Positions 8,092 to 16,498 are shown, counted from the stretch's first letter. The stretch: 64,000 nt of DNA from Streptomyces sp. NBC_01260 (GCF_036226405.1 NZ_CP108464.1:2294001-2358000), one strand, 5' to 3'. A program made the numbers and translations. The notes: generated by a model not told the origin, from the sequence alone.

Positions 8092-9039
8092 TCAGGCGGC
8101 GAGGCTCCGGCGGACGGGCCGGAGCGCCGTCCTGGGGTCCACGGCGACGACGTCGAAGTTCCTGGTGGTGACGGGAACCCTGCCGAAGAGGCTGTCCGGG
8201 CCGGCGACGTAGAGCCTGCCGACGCCGTGGCGGCGCAGGGCGTCGACGACGACGGGCCAGCGGACCGGGCGGACGAAGCCGTCCAGCAGCATGGTGCGGA
8301 CCTGGTCGCCGGTGGTCAGCAGGGTGCCGTCCTGGTCGGCGACGACCGGAATCCGCGGATCGTGGAAGGTCAGCGGGGCGAACAGTTCCTTCTCGGCCCG
8401 CTCGCGCAGCGGGGCGAAGACGCTCGCGTGCATGGGCGGACGCATCGTGTACAGCGGCAGACCGCCGACCGAACGCAGCCGCTTGCCCAGCCAGTCGAGG
8501 ACGGGCGCGCGCAGCGACACCATGTGGAAGTCCTCGTCGACCTGGCAGGAGATCTCGTACCACTCGCCGCGCTCGTCGAGTTCGGCGAGCACCCGGTCCA
8601 GTTCCGGGCGCGGGACGCGGGTGAAGGAGTGGGTGACGACATCCTGGTGGTTCTCGGCGAACCAGGACTCCAGGAGCCTGGCCCAGCCGGCGGTCAGCCG
8701 GACCGCGTCGGCGAAGTCCAGGACGCCGGTGTGGGCCGCCGCGGTCTTGCCGCCGAAGCTGGGTCCGACGCAGAGCTCGGGTTCCGGGTCGAACCGGTCG
8801 TGCGCCCACGCGGCGAGGGCCAGGCAGTTGACGAGGAACGCGACCTGCGCGTATTCGCTGTAGTCGCCCTCGGCCTCGCGGTAGCGGTCGACGAGCGAGT
8901 AGCCGAGCGCGTCGTCGGCATCGGCGACCAGCCGGCGGGCCACCGGGTTGATCAGCATGAACTTGGCCGAGTCCTGGAAGCGCGTGGGGCTCATGCCGGG
9001 GAAGACCAGCGCAGCACCGGCGCGGAAGTCGTCTCTCAT
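8092..9039 (-). CDS. Stand-alone malonyl-transferase-fold acyltransferase, VinK-like
   Basis: A 315-residue acyltransferase. The nucleophile is Ser94 in VGPSFGG and the catalytic His is His204 in PPMHASVF; LVFPGMSP at the N-terminus replaces the usual FPGQG. In the vicenistatin pathway VinK moves the protected dipeptidyl (Ala-aminoisobutyryl) starter from the discrete carrier protein to the loading ACP of the first PKS. The loading ACP at the start of the PKS in this window fits the same role. ATG 9039 is preceded by AGGAAC and is the first gene of the minus-strand operon, transcribed from the divergent region 9040-9446. A normal malonyl-CoA specificity is unlikely but cannot be excluded from sequence alone. 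Confidence 0.85.
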   Translation of the reverse strand: MRDDFRAGAALVFPGMSPTRFQDSAKFMLINPVARRLVADADDALGYSLVDRYREAEGDYSEYAQVAFLVNCLALAAWAHDRFDPEPELCVGPSFGGKTAAAHTGVLDFADAVRLTAGWARLLESWFAENHQDVVTHSFTRVPRPELDRVLAELDERGEWYEISCQVDEDFHMVSLRAPVLDWLGKRLRSVGGLPLYTMRPPMHASVFAPLRERAEKELFAPLTFHDPRIPVVADQDGTLLTTGDQVRTMLLDGFVRPVRWPVVVDALRRHGVGRLYVAGPDSLFGRVPVTTRNFDVVAVDPRTALRPVRRSLAA

Positions 9040-9446
9040 GGTGTTCCTGCCCTTCAGCACGTCGTCCCGGAGCGATCAGCCCGTCGGGCGCTTCGATTCC
9101 GAACCGGTCGGGACCCAGGCTGAGGTCTGCCCGCCGCCGCCAAAACCCCTAAGGTTGCGGGTCCCAATTCCGTTGACGCGCCGCGCTCGCACAGGCGCGG
9201 CGCCGTGCGGACCGGGCGGCGTAAAGGGACTTCGCTTCCACCCGGCGCTCCCCCGTAGAGCCCCTAAGGGTCGGGGGCCCGGCCGCGGGTGGGACGAGGC
9301 CTCGCGGACAGCCCTTAAGGGGGGTGCCGGACAACTTAGGGGAGGGCACGCGGCCGCGCCGGGTCTTCAATGAGGGACGGTTATCCGGATTCCGGCGCCG
9401 GTGGAGGAACCCGCCGCGCACCGTCGAGCCATGGATGGGTGGGACC
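9040..9446. promoter_or_regulatory. Divergent promoter region with four CCCCTAAG-type boxes
   Basis: This 407-base non-coding region separates the minus-strand starter operon from the plus-strand carboxylase operon. Boxes: CCCCTAAGG at 9146-9154, CCCCTAAGGG at 9261-9270 (within GTAGAGCCCCTAAGGG), the palindrome CCCTTAAGGG at 9312-9321, and the reverse form CTTAGGGG at 9335-9342. The same box, with the same TAGAGCCCC left flank, lies before the PKS gene. I infer binding sites for a cluster regulator, possibly the LAL protein. No tRNA, riboswitch or small gene was seen here. Confidence 0.6.
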
Positions 9447-11057
9447 ATGACAGTGATTCAGGACGCCCCGTCGAACAGCGTGGGCGACAACTCCGCGGCG
9501 CCCCGGCCGGATCTGCGCTCGCTGGTGGACCAGGCGGCCGGGCTGAAGAGCGCGGCGCACGAGGGAATGGGTCCGCGCTCCACCGAACAGCAGCACGCCC
9601 GGGGCAAGCTGACGGCTCCGGAGCGACTGGAACTGCTCTTCGACGCGGGCACGTTCCAGGAGGTGGAGCCGCTGCGGCGGCACCGGTCCACGGGGTTCGG
9701 CCTGGAGCACCGGCGGCCGAGCGGGGACGGGGTGATCACCGGGTGGGGCCAGGTGCACGGCCGTACGGTGTTCGCGTACGCGCATGACTTCAGGGTCTTC
9801 GGCGGCTCGCTGGGCGAGGCGCACGCGCAGAAGATCCACAAGGTGATGGATCTGGCGCTCTCCACCGGCGCACCGCTGGTGGGGCTGAGCGACGGTGCCG
9901 GGGCACGCATCCAGGAGGGTGTGACGGCGCTCGCCGGGTACGGCGGGATCTTCCGCCGCAATGTGCGGGCGTCCGGGGTGATTCCCCAGATCAGTGTGAT
10001 TCTCGGGCCGTGCGCGGGCGGTGCCACCTACTCGCCGGCGCTCACCGATTTCGTCTTCATGGTGCGGGACATCTCGCAGATGTACATCACCGGGCCCGAC
10101 GTGGTCCAGGCCGTGACCAACGAGCGGGTGACGCACGAGCAGCTCGGTGGGGCCGAGGTGCACGCGACGGTCTCCGGCGCGGCCGGCTTCGTGTACGACG
10201 ACGAGGCGGAGTGTCTGGAGGAGGTCAGGCACCTGCTCTCCCTGCTGCCCGCGAACAACCGCGAACTACCGCCCGAGGCACCGACCGACGACCCGGCGGA
10301 CCGGCGGTGCGAGAGCCTGCTGAGCCTGGTGCCGCACCACGCCAACCAGTCGTACGACATGCGCGCGGTGATCCGGGAGATCGTCGACGACGAGGACTTC
10401 TTCGAGGTCCACGCGCAGTGGGCCACCAACATCATCTGCGCGCTGGCCCGGCTGGACGGCCACACGGTCGGCATCGTGGCGAACCAGCCCGCCTCGCAGG
10501 CCGGGGTGCTGGACATCCACGCCTCGGAGAAGGCGGCGCGGTTCGTCCAGACCTGCGACGCGTTCAGCATCCCCCTGGTCACGCTGGTCGACGTGCCGGG
10601 CTTCCTGCCCGGCACCGACCAGGAGCACCGGGGCATCATCCGGCACGGGGCGAAGCTGCTCTACGCCTACTGCGACGCGACCGTGCCCCGCGTCCAGGTC
10701 ATCCTGCGCAAGGCGTACGGCGGTGCGTACATCGTGATGGACTCGCGGTCCATCGGCGCCGACCTGTCCTTCGCGTGGCCGACCAACGAGATCGCCGTGA
10801 TGGGCGCGGAGGGCGCGGCGAACATCGTCTTCCGCCGGGAGATCGCTGCCGCGGCTGATCCCGCGGCGGCCCGTGAGCAGCGGATCAAGGAGTACCAGCA
10901 GGAGCTGATGCACCCCTACTACGCGGCGGAGCGGGGCCTGGTCGACGATGTGATCGATCCGGCCGAGACCCGTGCGGTGCTGGCGAGTTCCCTCGCGATG
11001 CTGCGGACCAAGGACGCACCGGTCCCGGCCCGGAAGCACGGCAACCCCCCGACCTGA
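9447..11057 (+). CDS. Acyl-CoA carboxylase, carboxyltransferase (beta) subunit, PccB-like
   Basis: A 536-residue carboxyltransferase with the two crotonase-like halves of the family. Landmarks are the two oxyanion-type loops GGATYSPALTDFVFM and AYGGAYIVMDS, the DGAGARIQEG segment, and the C-terminal YYAAERGLVDDVIDP. Asp432 in IVMDS appears to correspond to the Asp422 that gives propionyl-CoA preference in S. coelicolor PccB, so the likely product is methylmalonyl-CoA for the PKS. A biotinylated alpha subunit is not encoded here and would be shared from primary metabolism. I chose ATG 9447 (GGGTGGG upstream); ATG 9435 is a possible alternative. The epsilon subunit gene follows after 21 bases. 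Confidence 0.93.
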   Translation: MTVIQDAPSNSVGDNSAAPRPDLRSLVDQAAGLKSAAHEGMGPRSTEQQHARGKLTAPERLELLFDAGTFQEVEPLRRHRSTGFGLEHRRPSGDGVITGWGQVHGRTVFAYAHDFRVFGGSLGEAHAQKIHKVMDLALSTGAPLVGLSDGAGARIQEGVTALAGYGGIFRRNVRASGVIPQISVILGPCAGGATYSPALTDFVFMVRDISQMYITGPDVVQAVTNERVTHEQLGGAEVHATVSGAAGFVYDDEAECLEEVRHLLSLLPANNRELPPEAPTDDPADRRCESLLSLVPHHANQSYDMRAVIREIVDDEDFFEVHAQWATNIICALARLDGHTVGIVANQPASQAGVLDIHASEKAARFVQTCDAFSIPLVTLVDVPGFLPGTDQEHRGIIRHGAKLLYAYCDATVPRVQVILRKAYGGAYIVMDSRSIGADLSFAWPTNEIAVMGAEGAANIVFRREIAAAADPAAAREQRIKEYQQELMHPYYAAERGLVDDVIDPAETRAVLASSLAMLRTKDAPVPARKHGNPPT

Positions 11058-11078
11058 GACCTGTGAGGAGTGACCCGT

Positions 11079-11312
11079 ATGACCGCTCTCCGCCACGCCC
11101 CGACAGCCCGGCCCACCGGCCCGGACCGCACCGGACCTGCGCTGCGTTTCCTCGGCGGCGCACCGTCCACCGAGGAGATCGCCGCGGTGACCGCCGCGCT
11201 GCTGAGCCTGCGCCGCGCCCCGGCGACCGGTCCGGACGCCCCTCCCGACGCCGCACCCCGGTGGAGCGCACCGCTGCACTACCGGCCGCCCGGCAGCTGG
11301 GCGGCACGATGA
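11079..11312 (+). CDS. Acyl-CoA carboxylase epsilon subunit
   Basis: A 77-residue small protein with the family core LRFLGGAPSTEEIAAVTAALLSL and the C-terminal W-x(8)-RPPGSWAAR tail typical of Streptomyces AccE/PccE. Epsilon subunits stabilise and activate the alpha-beta acyl-CoA carboxylase complex. GTGAGGAG precedes the ATG at 11079. Immediate linkage to the beta subunit shows the complex is dedicated to supplying extender units to this cluster. Confidence 0.88.
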   Translation: MTALRHAPTARPTGPDRTGPALRFLGGAPSTEEIAAVTAALLSLRRAPATGPDAPPDAAPRWSAPLHYRPPGSWAAR

Positions 11313-11331
11313 GAAAGGACGTGGAGCACTG

Positions 11332-12096
11332 ATGACGGACGACTCCCGGGAGACCGGACCCTGGATCCGGCGTTTCCATCCGGCACCCGAGGCGCGCGCC
11401 CGCCTGGTCTGCTTCCCGCACGCGGGCGGATCGGCCACCTACTACTTCCCGGTGTCGCGTGCGCTGTCCCCGGCGGTCGACGTGCTCGCGATCCAGTACC
11501 CGGGGCGCCAGGACCGCAGGAACGAGCCCTGCGTCGAGGACATCGAGGAGCTGGCCGGCCTCGTCGTCGAGGAGCTGCGCCCCTGGGGGGACGTGCCCCT
11601 GACCCTGTTCGGTCACAGCATGGGGGCCACGCTCGCGTTCGAGGTGGCCCGCAGGCTGGAGGCCGCGGGGACACCGCCGGACACGCTCTTCGCCTCCGGC
11701 CGCCGGGCGCCCTCCCGGGTGCGCGAGGAGACCGTGCACCTGGCGGACGACGACCGTCTCATCGCCGACATCAGCCAGCTGAGCGGGACCGATTCCGCGG
11801 TGCTGGCCGATCCCGAGATCCTGCGGATGATCCTCCCGGCGGTCCGCAGCGACTACAAGGCCGCGGAGACCTACCGCTACCGGCCGGGACCGCCGCTCGG
11901 CCTGGACGTCGTGGCGCTCGCCGGTGACGACGATCCGCAGGTGACCGTCGACGAGGCGGCGTCGTGGCGCGAGCACACCACGGCGTCGTTCGAGCTGAAG
12001 GTGTTCCCCGGTGGGCACTTCTTCCTGGACTCCCACGTGGCTCCGGTCCTCGATCTGATCCGCGCGCGCATGAGGGGGCCGGCGGTGGGATCGTGA
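11332..12096 (+). CDS. Type II thioesterase
   Basis: A 254-residue alpha/beta hydrolase of the GrsT/RifR family. The nucleophile elbow is LFGHSMGA (Ser96), the catalytic Asp is probably in the ALAGDDDPQV loop, and the catalytic His is in FPGGHFFL. The N-terminal LVCFPHAGGSA is diagnostic. These editing enzymes free stalled PKS carrier domains from aberrant acyl groups such as those left by premature decarboxylation. It follows the carboxylase genes after about 20 bases and is probably co-transcribed. A perfect 12-bp hairpin follows downstream. Confidence 0.94.
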   Translation: MTDDSRETGPWIRRFHPAPEARARLVCFPHAGGSATYYFPVSRALSPAVDVLAIQYPGRQDRRNEPCVEDIEELAGLVVEELRPWGDVPLTLFGHSMGATLAFEVARRLEAAGTPPDTLFASGRRAPSRVREETVHLADDDRLIADISQLSGTDSAVLADPEILRMILPAVRSDYKAAETYRYRPGPPLGLDVVALAGDDDPQVTVDEAASWREHTTASFELKVFPGGHFFLDSHVAPVLDLIRARMRGPAVGS

Positions 12097-12201
12097 GCCG
12101 CCGGGGGCGACGGGCTGCCCGGCCCGCGCGCCCGGTCGCCCGCGTGTGAGTGCCGTACGGGGACGCCCGGACCGGCGTCCGCCTCGGGAAACCCCCTGCC
12201 G

Positions 12202-12229
12202 CATGCCCCGGAGCCACCTCCGGGGCATG
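12202..12229 (+). terminator. Rho-independent-type hairpin after the thioesterase gene
   Basis: CATGCCCCGGAG (12202-12213) and its exact reverse complement CTCCGGGGCATG (12218-12229) form a 12-bp stem with a 4-base CCAC loop, followed by TGTGTTT. It ends the carboxylase-thioesterase operon. Confidence 0.8.
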
Positions 12230-12266
12230 TGTGTTTCATGCCCCGTCCAATGCAATCCGGACAGAG

Positions 12267-12316
12267 TTGCGCTTCCCTCACCAGAATCTAGACGACCGTA
12301 CTAGACTAACGTCTAT
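12267..12316 (+). promoter_or_regulatory. Promoter/operator candidate: TAGAC...GTCTA palindrome before the PqqD-like gene
   Basis: TAGACTAACGTCTA at 12302-12315 is an inverted repeat (TAGAC/GTCTA with a 4-base spacer). A further CTAGAC lies at 12288-12293, giving direct CTAGAC repeats 13 bases apart. A possible -35 (TTGCGC, 12267-12272) lies 16 bases before TAGACG. TTAGACCGACC occurs again at the start of the TetR gene (13498-13508), so this may be a TetR operator. The rest of 12230-12482 shows nothing else recognisable. Confidence 0.45.
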
Positions 12317-12482
12317 CGCGGCATCGGGCAGTCTGCCCTCAAGAGCCGATGTGCGAGGCAGTCCCGGTCGGCGCCCGTGAGCGCACCGGCCTGACAGACA
12401 TCCCATCCCGCCCCGCGTACACGGTCACGCCTCCTTCCCATGGTTGGCCGTCACCGACCGGCTATCGACTACGGAGGCCAGA

Positions 12483-12752
12483 GTGCCGGTACGACCAGAG
12501 CACGGCGTCACCTCACGCGTCACCGAGGACGGGTGCCTCGAATTCCTCACCGCTACGGACGGCGCCAGTTACCGGTGCAGCCCCGTCGCCGCGGCCATGT
12601 GGATCGCGCTGCGCCAGCACAACGGCCAACTCGGCCCGGCGGCCGAGATGCTGGCCGAGCTGTGGTGCACGGACCCGGAGAACACCCGTACCGACATGGA
12701 CATCTGGGTGAGCGAGCTGCGCGACGCCGGCCTGGTCCGCGACGAGCCCTGA
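12483..12752 (+). CDS. PqqD-like (RRE-fold) small protein, orphan
   Basis: An 89-residue protein with the PqqD-family pattern: a strand ending at ATDGASYRCSPVAAAMWIAL, a helical AAEMLAEL region, then DMDIWVSELRDAGLV. PqqD domains bind leader peptides in PQQ and RiPP pathways. No precursor peptide, radical SAM protein or peptide-modifying enzyme is seen nearby, so its partner is unknown. The GTG at 12483 has GGAGG 5 bases upstream and is preferred over upstream in-frame codons. It has its own promoter region with a TAGAC palindrome. It could help a carrier-bound peptide-like starter or be a remnant of another pathway; both are speculation. Confidence 0.7.
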   Translation: MPVRPEHGVTSRVTEDGCLEFLTATDGASYRCSPVAAAMWIALRQHNGQLGPAAEMLAELWCTDPENTRTDMDIWVSELRDAGLVRDEP

Positions 12753-12765
12753 GGGGCGGAGGCGC

Positions 12766-12790
12766 GGCGCCCGCCCTTCTTCCGGGCGCC
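12766..12790. terminator. Hairpin between convergent PqqD-like and TetR genes
   Basis: GGCGCCCG (12766-12773) pairs with CGGGCGCC (12783-12790) around a 9-base loop, in the 96-base gap between two converging genes. Probable bidirectional terminator. Confidence 0.5.
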
Positions 12791-12848
12791 CGATCGCCCC
12801 CTCGAACCCCTCTCGCGTCCCGTTCGAGCAGCCTCGGCCACGCCTCTT

Positions 12849-13496
12849 TCAGGCGACCGGGCCCGAGCCGGCGGCGGCACCCTGGTGCAGCACCAGAATG
12901 GCCCGCATCGCCTCGGCCAGATCACGCCCGGAGGGCGCGGTCTCCGGCGAGAACAGCCACAGCGACATCACCCCGTTGAGCAGCGCGGCGTAGAACCGGC
13001 CGAGGGTGTCCGCCATCTGCTCGTCGACCTCGCTCTCGTCCACGCCGTGAAAGAGCGCCACCAGCGCCGACCAGCCGAACGGCTGTGCCCTGGAGAGCCC
13101 TTCGCGCATCTGGGGCAGGTTCTCCGCGTGCACGGCGACCTCCACGCTCAGCGCCCACAGGGGTTTGCGCTCCGGGAAGATCTCGACGATGCGGTTCCAG
13201 ACCATCTCGAATCGCTCGATCGTCGAGGAGGCGGATTCGAGGTCGGCCCCGATCGCGGTGCCCGGCCCGAACTCGTCCGCCCACTCCTGCATCGCCTGGA
13301 CATACGCCTGCACCAGCAGGGCGTCCTTGGACCCGTAGTGGTAGCCGATGGACGCCAGAGCGGTTCCGGATGCCGCCACGATGTCGCGCGCACTCGTACG
13401 GGCGAACCCCTTCTCCAGCAGACAGCGCTTCGCACCTTCCAGAAGATCTTCACGGTGACCCACAGCACCACCCTTGCCTCGAAGTCGTCGGGGCAT
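12849..13496 (-). CDS. TetR-family transcriptional regulator
   Basis: A 215-residue regulator. The N-terminal HTH is LEGAKRCLLEKGFARTSARD then ASIGYHYGSKDALLVQAY, the classic TetR helix 3 plus the YHYGSK signature. The C-terminal ligand domain is rich in aromatics and carries a long helical bundle. It is transcribed away from the LAL gene, with which it shares a 233-base control region. The ATG at 13496 has almost no ribosome site (CTAAG), so the message may be leaderless, or a downstream GTG may be used. TTAGACCGACC overlaps its start and resembles the TAGAC palindrome before the PqqD-like gene, hinting at autoregulation. The ligand is unknown. Confidence 0.88.
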   Translation of the reverse strand: MPRRLRGKGGAVGHREDLLEGAKRCLLEKGFARTSARDIVAASGTALASIGYHYGSKDALLVQAYVQAMQEWADEFGPGTAIGADLESASSTIERFEMVWNRIVEIFPERKPLWALSVEVAVHAENLPQMREGLSRAQPFGWSALVALFHGVDESEVDEQMADTLGRFYAALLNGVMSLWLFSPETAPSGRDLAEAMRAILVLHQGAAAGSGPVA

Positions 13497-13729
13497 CTTA
13501 GACCGACCGAACTCCCCCAGAACCGACAAGCGTTGGACCGTGACCGCCGAACGCTCCACCGCCTCCCGAGCGTGCAGCTTGTGGCCACTAGAGGATGCGT
13601 CGAGCGTGCGCCACACTCTTAGGCGTGTGGCGTACGCACACGCGTTCCATATACGCCACACGCGTTCCAATGAGGCATTTTCCCAATGCCGGGACAAGTC
13701 AATCTGCTGCGTGGCGTTCGGGGGACAGA
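13497..13729. promoter_or_regulatory. TetR/LAL divergent control region with CGCCACAC boxes
   Basis: CGCCACAC (13609-13616) and GTGTGGCG (13625-13632) form an inverted repeat with an 8-base spacer. Directly after it two near-identical units end in CACACGCGTTCCA: 13637-13649 and, with an extra C, TACGCCACACGCGTTCCA at 13652-13669. This array lies 60-120 bases before the LAL start and is a good candidate operator set, either for the TetR protein or for LAL autoregulation. Confidence 0.55.
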
Positions 13730-16438
13730 GTGGAATTTGCCGAAAGAGAGCCGGAAGTCCAGGCGTTGCGCACCGCACTCGATGAGTGCCGGAACGGCGC
13801 GGCACGCATCGTCCTCATCGAGGGAGCCGCCGGATGCGGCAAGAGTGAGCTCATCGACACCCTCGCCGACTGGACCGAAACCGGCGACGAGCTGACGCTG
13901 CGGGCGTTCTGCTCACCGACCGAACGGGAGCTGCCGCTCGGCCTGATGCGACAGCTGACCGAGGACGCACCGGCCGGCGCGCTCCCCGAGGTCTCCACCG
14001 CACCGGACGGCCAGCCGCAGGTCAGCGCGATGCGGAAGTTCCAGACAGCGCTGGAGCGGCTGAGCGCCACCACCGTGCTGATCATCACCGTCGATGACGT
14101 GCACCACGCGGACAGCGCGTCCCTGCGGTATCTCCAGCACATCGTCCGGCACTGCCGCTCCACCAGGATGCTGCTGGCGCTCACGACCCCCCTCCACCAG
14201 GACGGCCAGGACGCCGCCTTCGGTACGGAGCTGCTGCGCAGCCGCAACGTGCGACGCATCCGGCTGCGGCGGCTGAGCCCCGAGGGATGCCGACGCGTCG
14301 CGGCCGGCTCCCACGGCACCACCCCGCGCGAGGCGCTCTCCGGCGAGCTGCACGCGATCAGCGGGGGCAACCCGCTGCTGCTGCGCGCGCTCCTGGAGGA
14401 GTACCGCTCCGCCCCGACCGGCACCGACGCCTTCCGCCCCGAGCAGGGCGGGCTGTTCGGGCAGGCCGTCCTGACCTGTCTGCGGCACAGCGGGCCGCAC
14501 ATGCTGGACCTCGGCGCGGCGCTCGCCGTGCTGGGCGACGCCTACACACCGGAACGGGCCGGCAGGCTCCTGGGCGTCCCGGCCTTCGCCGCCGCGCAGT
14601 CGGTCGCCTCGCTGTCCGCCTCCGGGATTCTCAACGGCCACCGCTTCCCGCACCCGCACACCGAGACGGCGATCCTGGATCAGGTGCCGGCCGGTGTGCT
14701 GGCCGGCCTGCAGCTGCGTACCGCCGAACTCCTGCACCTGGAGGGCGAATCCGTCACCCGGGTCGCCGGGCACCTGCTCGCCGCCACCCGGCTGGGCGGA
14801 TCGCTCACCGCCGTACCCTGGGCCGTTGACGTGCTGCGGGAGGCCACCGAGGACCTGCTGGCCCGCGGCGACTCCGTCCGTGCCACGAAGGCGCTCGAAC
14901 TCGCCCACGAACTGAGCCGCGACGAACAGCAGCGGGCCGACATCAAGACCCGGCTCGCGGCCGTCACCTGGCGGGTCAACCCGGGCCGGGCGGAGAAGCA
15001 CCTGTCCGCCCCGCTCGCCGTGCTCCGGTCCGGCCGGCTGGCCGCCGAGCGCCTGGCACCGCTGGCCGAACTCCTCACCTCCCAGGGCCGGATCGCCGAG
15101 GCGGCCGAGGTGATGTCCATGATCCTCAGCGATACCGCGGCGAGCGGCGCCGGGGACCACGCGGGGACCGGATACGGACCCCGCCCGGCCGAGACGGCGG
15201 GCACTTCCGGTGTCCGGGCCGAGACTCCGCGAGAACCCGGCGGGGGAAGACCCGCGGCCGATGCCGAGAACAGTGCCGAGACCACGGCCGCCGAACGCTT
15301 CCTGCGCACGACCGTCCTCACCGACGAGACGCTGGAACCGGTCATGCGCGCCCTGCGGTCCCTCTCCTACTTCGGTCAGCCCGAACGGGCCGCCGCCTGC
15401 TGCCGCGAGCTGATCGCCGAGGCCGAGCGGCAGAAGGCCCCCGCCTGGCAGGCCCTGTTCTCCTCGGCGCTCGCGGCGGTACTGCTGCGCCTGAGCGATC
15501 TGCACGCCGCCGAGGAGTACGCGCGCCGGGCGCTGGACTGCCTGCCCGAGCAGAGCAGCAGCGCGTTCATCGGCAGCCCGACGGCCACCCTGATCCGGGC
15601 CCGCACCCTCATGGGGGACCACGCGGCGGTCGCCCGGCAGCTCCACCAGCCCGTCGCGGACACGCTGTTCAAGAGCACCCACGGTCTCGCCTACTTGCGC
15701 GCCCGCGGCCTCTATCTGATGGCGACGCATCAACTCCACGCCGCACTGGGCGACTTCCTGGAAGCGGGGCGGCTCGCCAAGAGCTGGGGCGTGGACCGGC
15801 CGGCCATCCTGCCCTGGCGCACGGACGCGGCCGACGCGCTGTTCCGGCTCGGTGAGACGCAGCGGGCCAAGGCGCTCGTGGAGCAGCAGTTCGCCGACCC
15901 GGACGCGCGCAGGCCGTGGGTACGCGGTATCAGCCTGCGTCTACGCGCGGTGACCTCGGATCCTCGCCAGCAACTCGCCCTGCTGAACCAGTCGGTCGAC
16001 GAGCTGAGCCGCTCCGGCGACCGGGTGGAGCTGGCCCGTTCACTCGCCGCGCTGGGCCGTTCGCTGCGGGCGGTCTCCGAGCCCGCACGGGCGGACGCGG
16101 TGATCCGCAGGGCCTGGAACCTGGCCCGGGAGTGCGGTGCTGAGTCGCTGCGCGAGGAGATCTGCCCGGAACTCGGCCCGGAGGACGGGATGCACCGGCG
16201 TGGCGCCCCGGAGGAGTACCGTTCCGATGCCGACACGAAGCTGAGCGACTCCGAGCGCCGGGTGGCCACCCTCGCGGCGAGCGGCTACACCAACCGCGAG
16301 ATCTCCCTGAAGCTGCACATCACCGTCAGCACCGTCGAGCAGCACCTCACCCGCGTCTACCGCAAGCTCAACATCACGCGCCGGCAGGACCTGCCGGTGG
16401 ACCTGCACCTCGCGGTCTCCACGGCCGAAGCCGTCTGA
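13730..16438 (+). CDS. LAL-family (large ATP-binding LuxR) transcriptional activator
   Basis: About 902 residues. The N-terminal AAA-type ATPase has Walker A EGAAGCGKSEL and a Walker-B-like VLIITVDDVHHADS; a long TPR-like helical middle follows. The C-terminal LuxR HTH (LSDSERRVATLAASGYTNRE then SLKLHITVSTVEQHLTRVYR) is complete. LAL proteins such as PikD-type activators switch on macrolide and polyene clusters, so this is the prime candidate pathway activator here. I chose the GTG at 13730 (MEFAEREPEVQAL fits the family start, GGGGGAC upstream); an in-frame extension to 13595 would run through the operator repeats and is unlikely. Confidence 0.93.
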   Translation: MEFAEREPEVQALRTALDECRNGAARIVLIEGAAGCGKSELIDTLADWTETGDELTLRAFCSPTERELPLGLMRQLTEDAPAGALPEVSTAPDGQPQVSAMRKFQTALERLSATTVLIITVDDVHHADSASLRYLQHIVRHCRSTRMLLALTTPLHQDGQDAAFGTELLRSRNVRRIRLRRLSPEGCRRVAAGSHGTTPREALSGELHAISGGNPLLLRALLEEYRSAPTGTDAFRPEQGGLFGQAVLTCLRHSGPHMLDLGAALAVLGDAYTPERAGRLLGVPAFAAAQSVASLSASGILNGHRFPHPHTETAILDQVPAGVLAGLQLRTAELLHLEGESVTRVAGHLLAATRLGGSLTAVPWAVDVLREATEDLLARGDSVRATKALELAHELSRDEQQRADIKTRLAAVTWRVNPGRAEKHLSAPLAVLRSGRLAAERLAPLAELLTSQGRIAEAAEVMSMILSDTAASGAGDHAGTGYGPRPAETAGTSGVRAETPREPGGGRPAADAENSAETTAAERFLRTTVLTDETLEPVMRALRSLSYFGQPERAAACCRELIAEAERQKAPAWQALFSSALAAVLLRLSDLHAAEEYARRALDCLPEQSSSAFIGSPTATLIRARTLMGDHAAVARQLHQPVADTLFKSTHGLAYLRARGLYLMATHQLHAALGDFLEAGRLAKSWGVDRPAILPWRTDAADALFRLGETQRAKALVEQQFADPDARRPWVRGISLRLRAVTSDPRQQLALLNQSVDELSRSGDRVELARSLAALGRSLRAVSEPARADAVIRRAWNLARECGAESLREEICPELGPEDGMHRRGAPEEYRSDADTKLSDSERRVATLAASGYTNREISLKLHITVSTVEQHLTRVYRKLNITRRQDLPVDLHLAVSTAEAV

Positions 16439-16498
16439 TCGGGGCTTCCGGGCCCGGTGTGGACCGCGACCCGGCACGGACTGGAAGGACTGGCCTCG

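Noticed and set aside
9040..9446. Cobalamin riboswitch for the B12-dependent mutase operon
   Set aside because: I looked for a B12-box-like conserved core and saw none; the region is instead full of CCCCTAAG boxes, and the mutase genes are far downstream in the operon.
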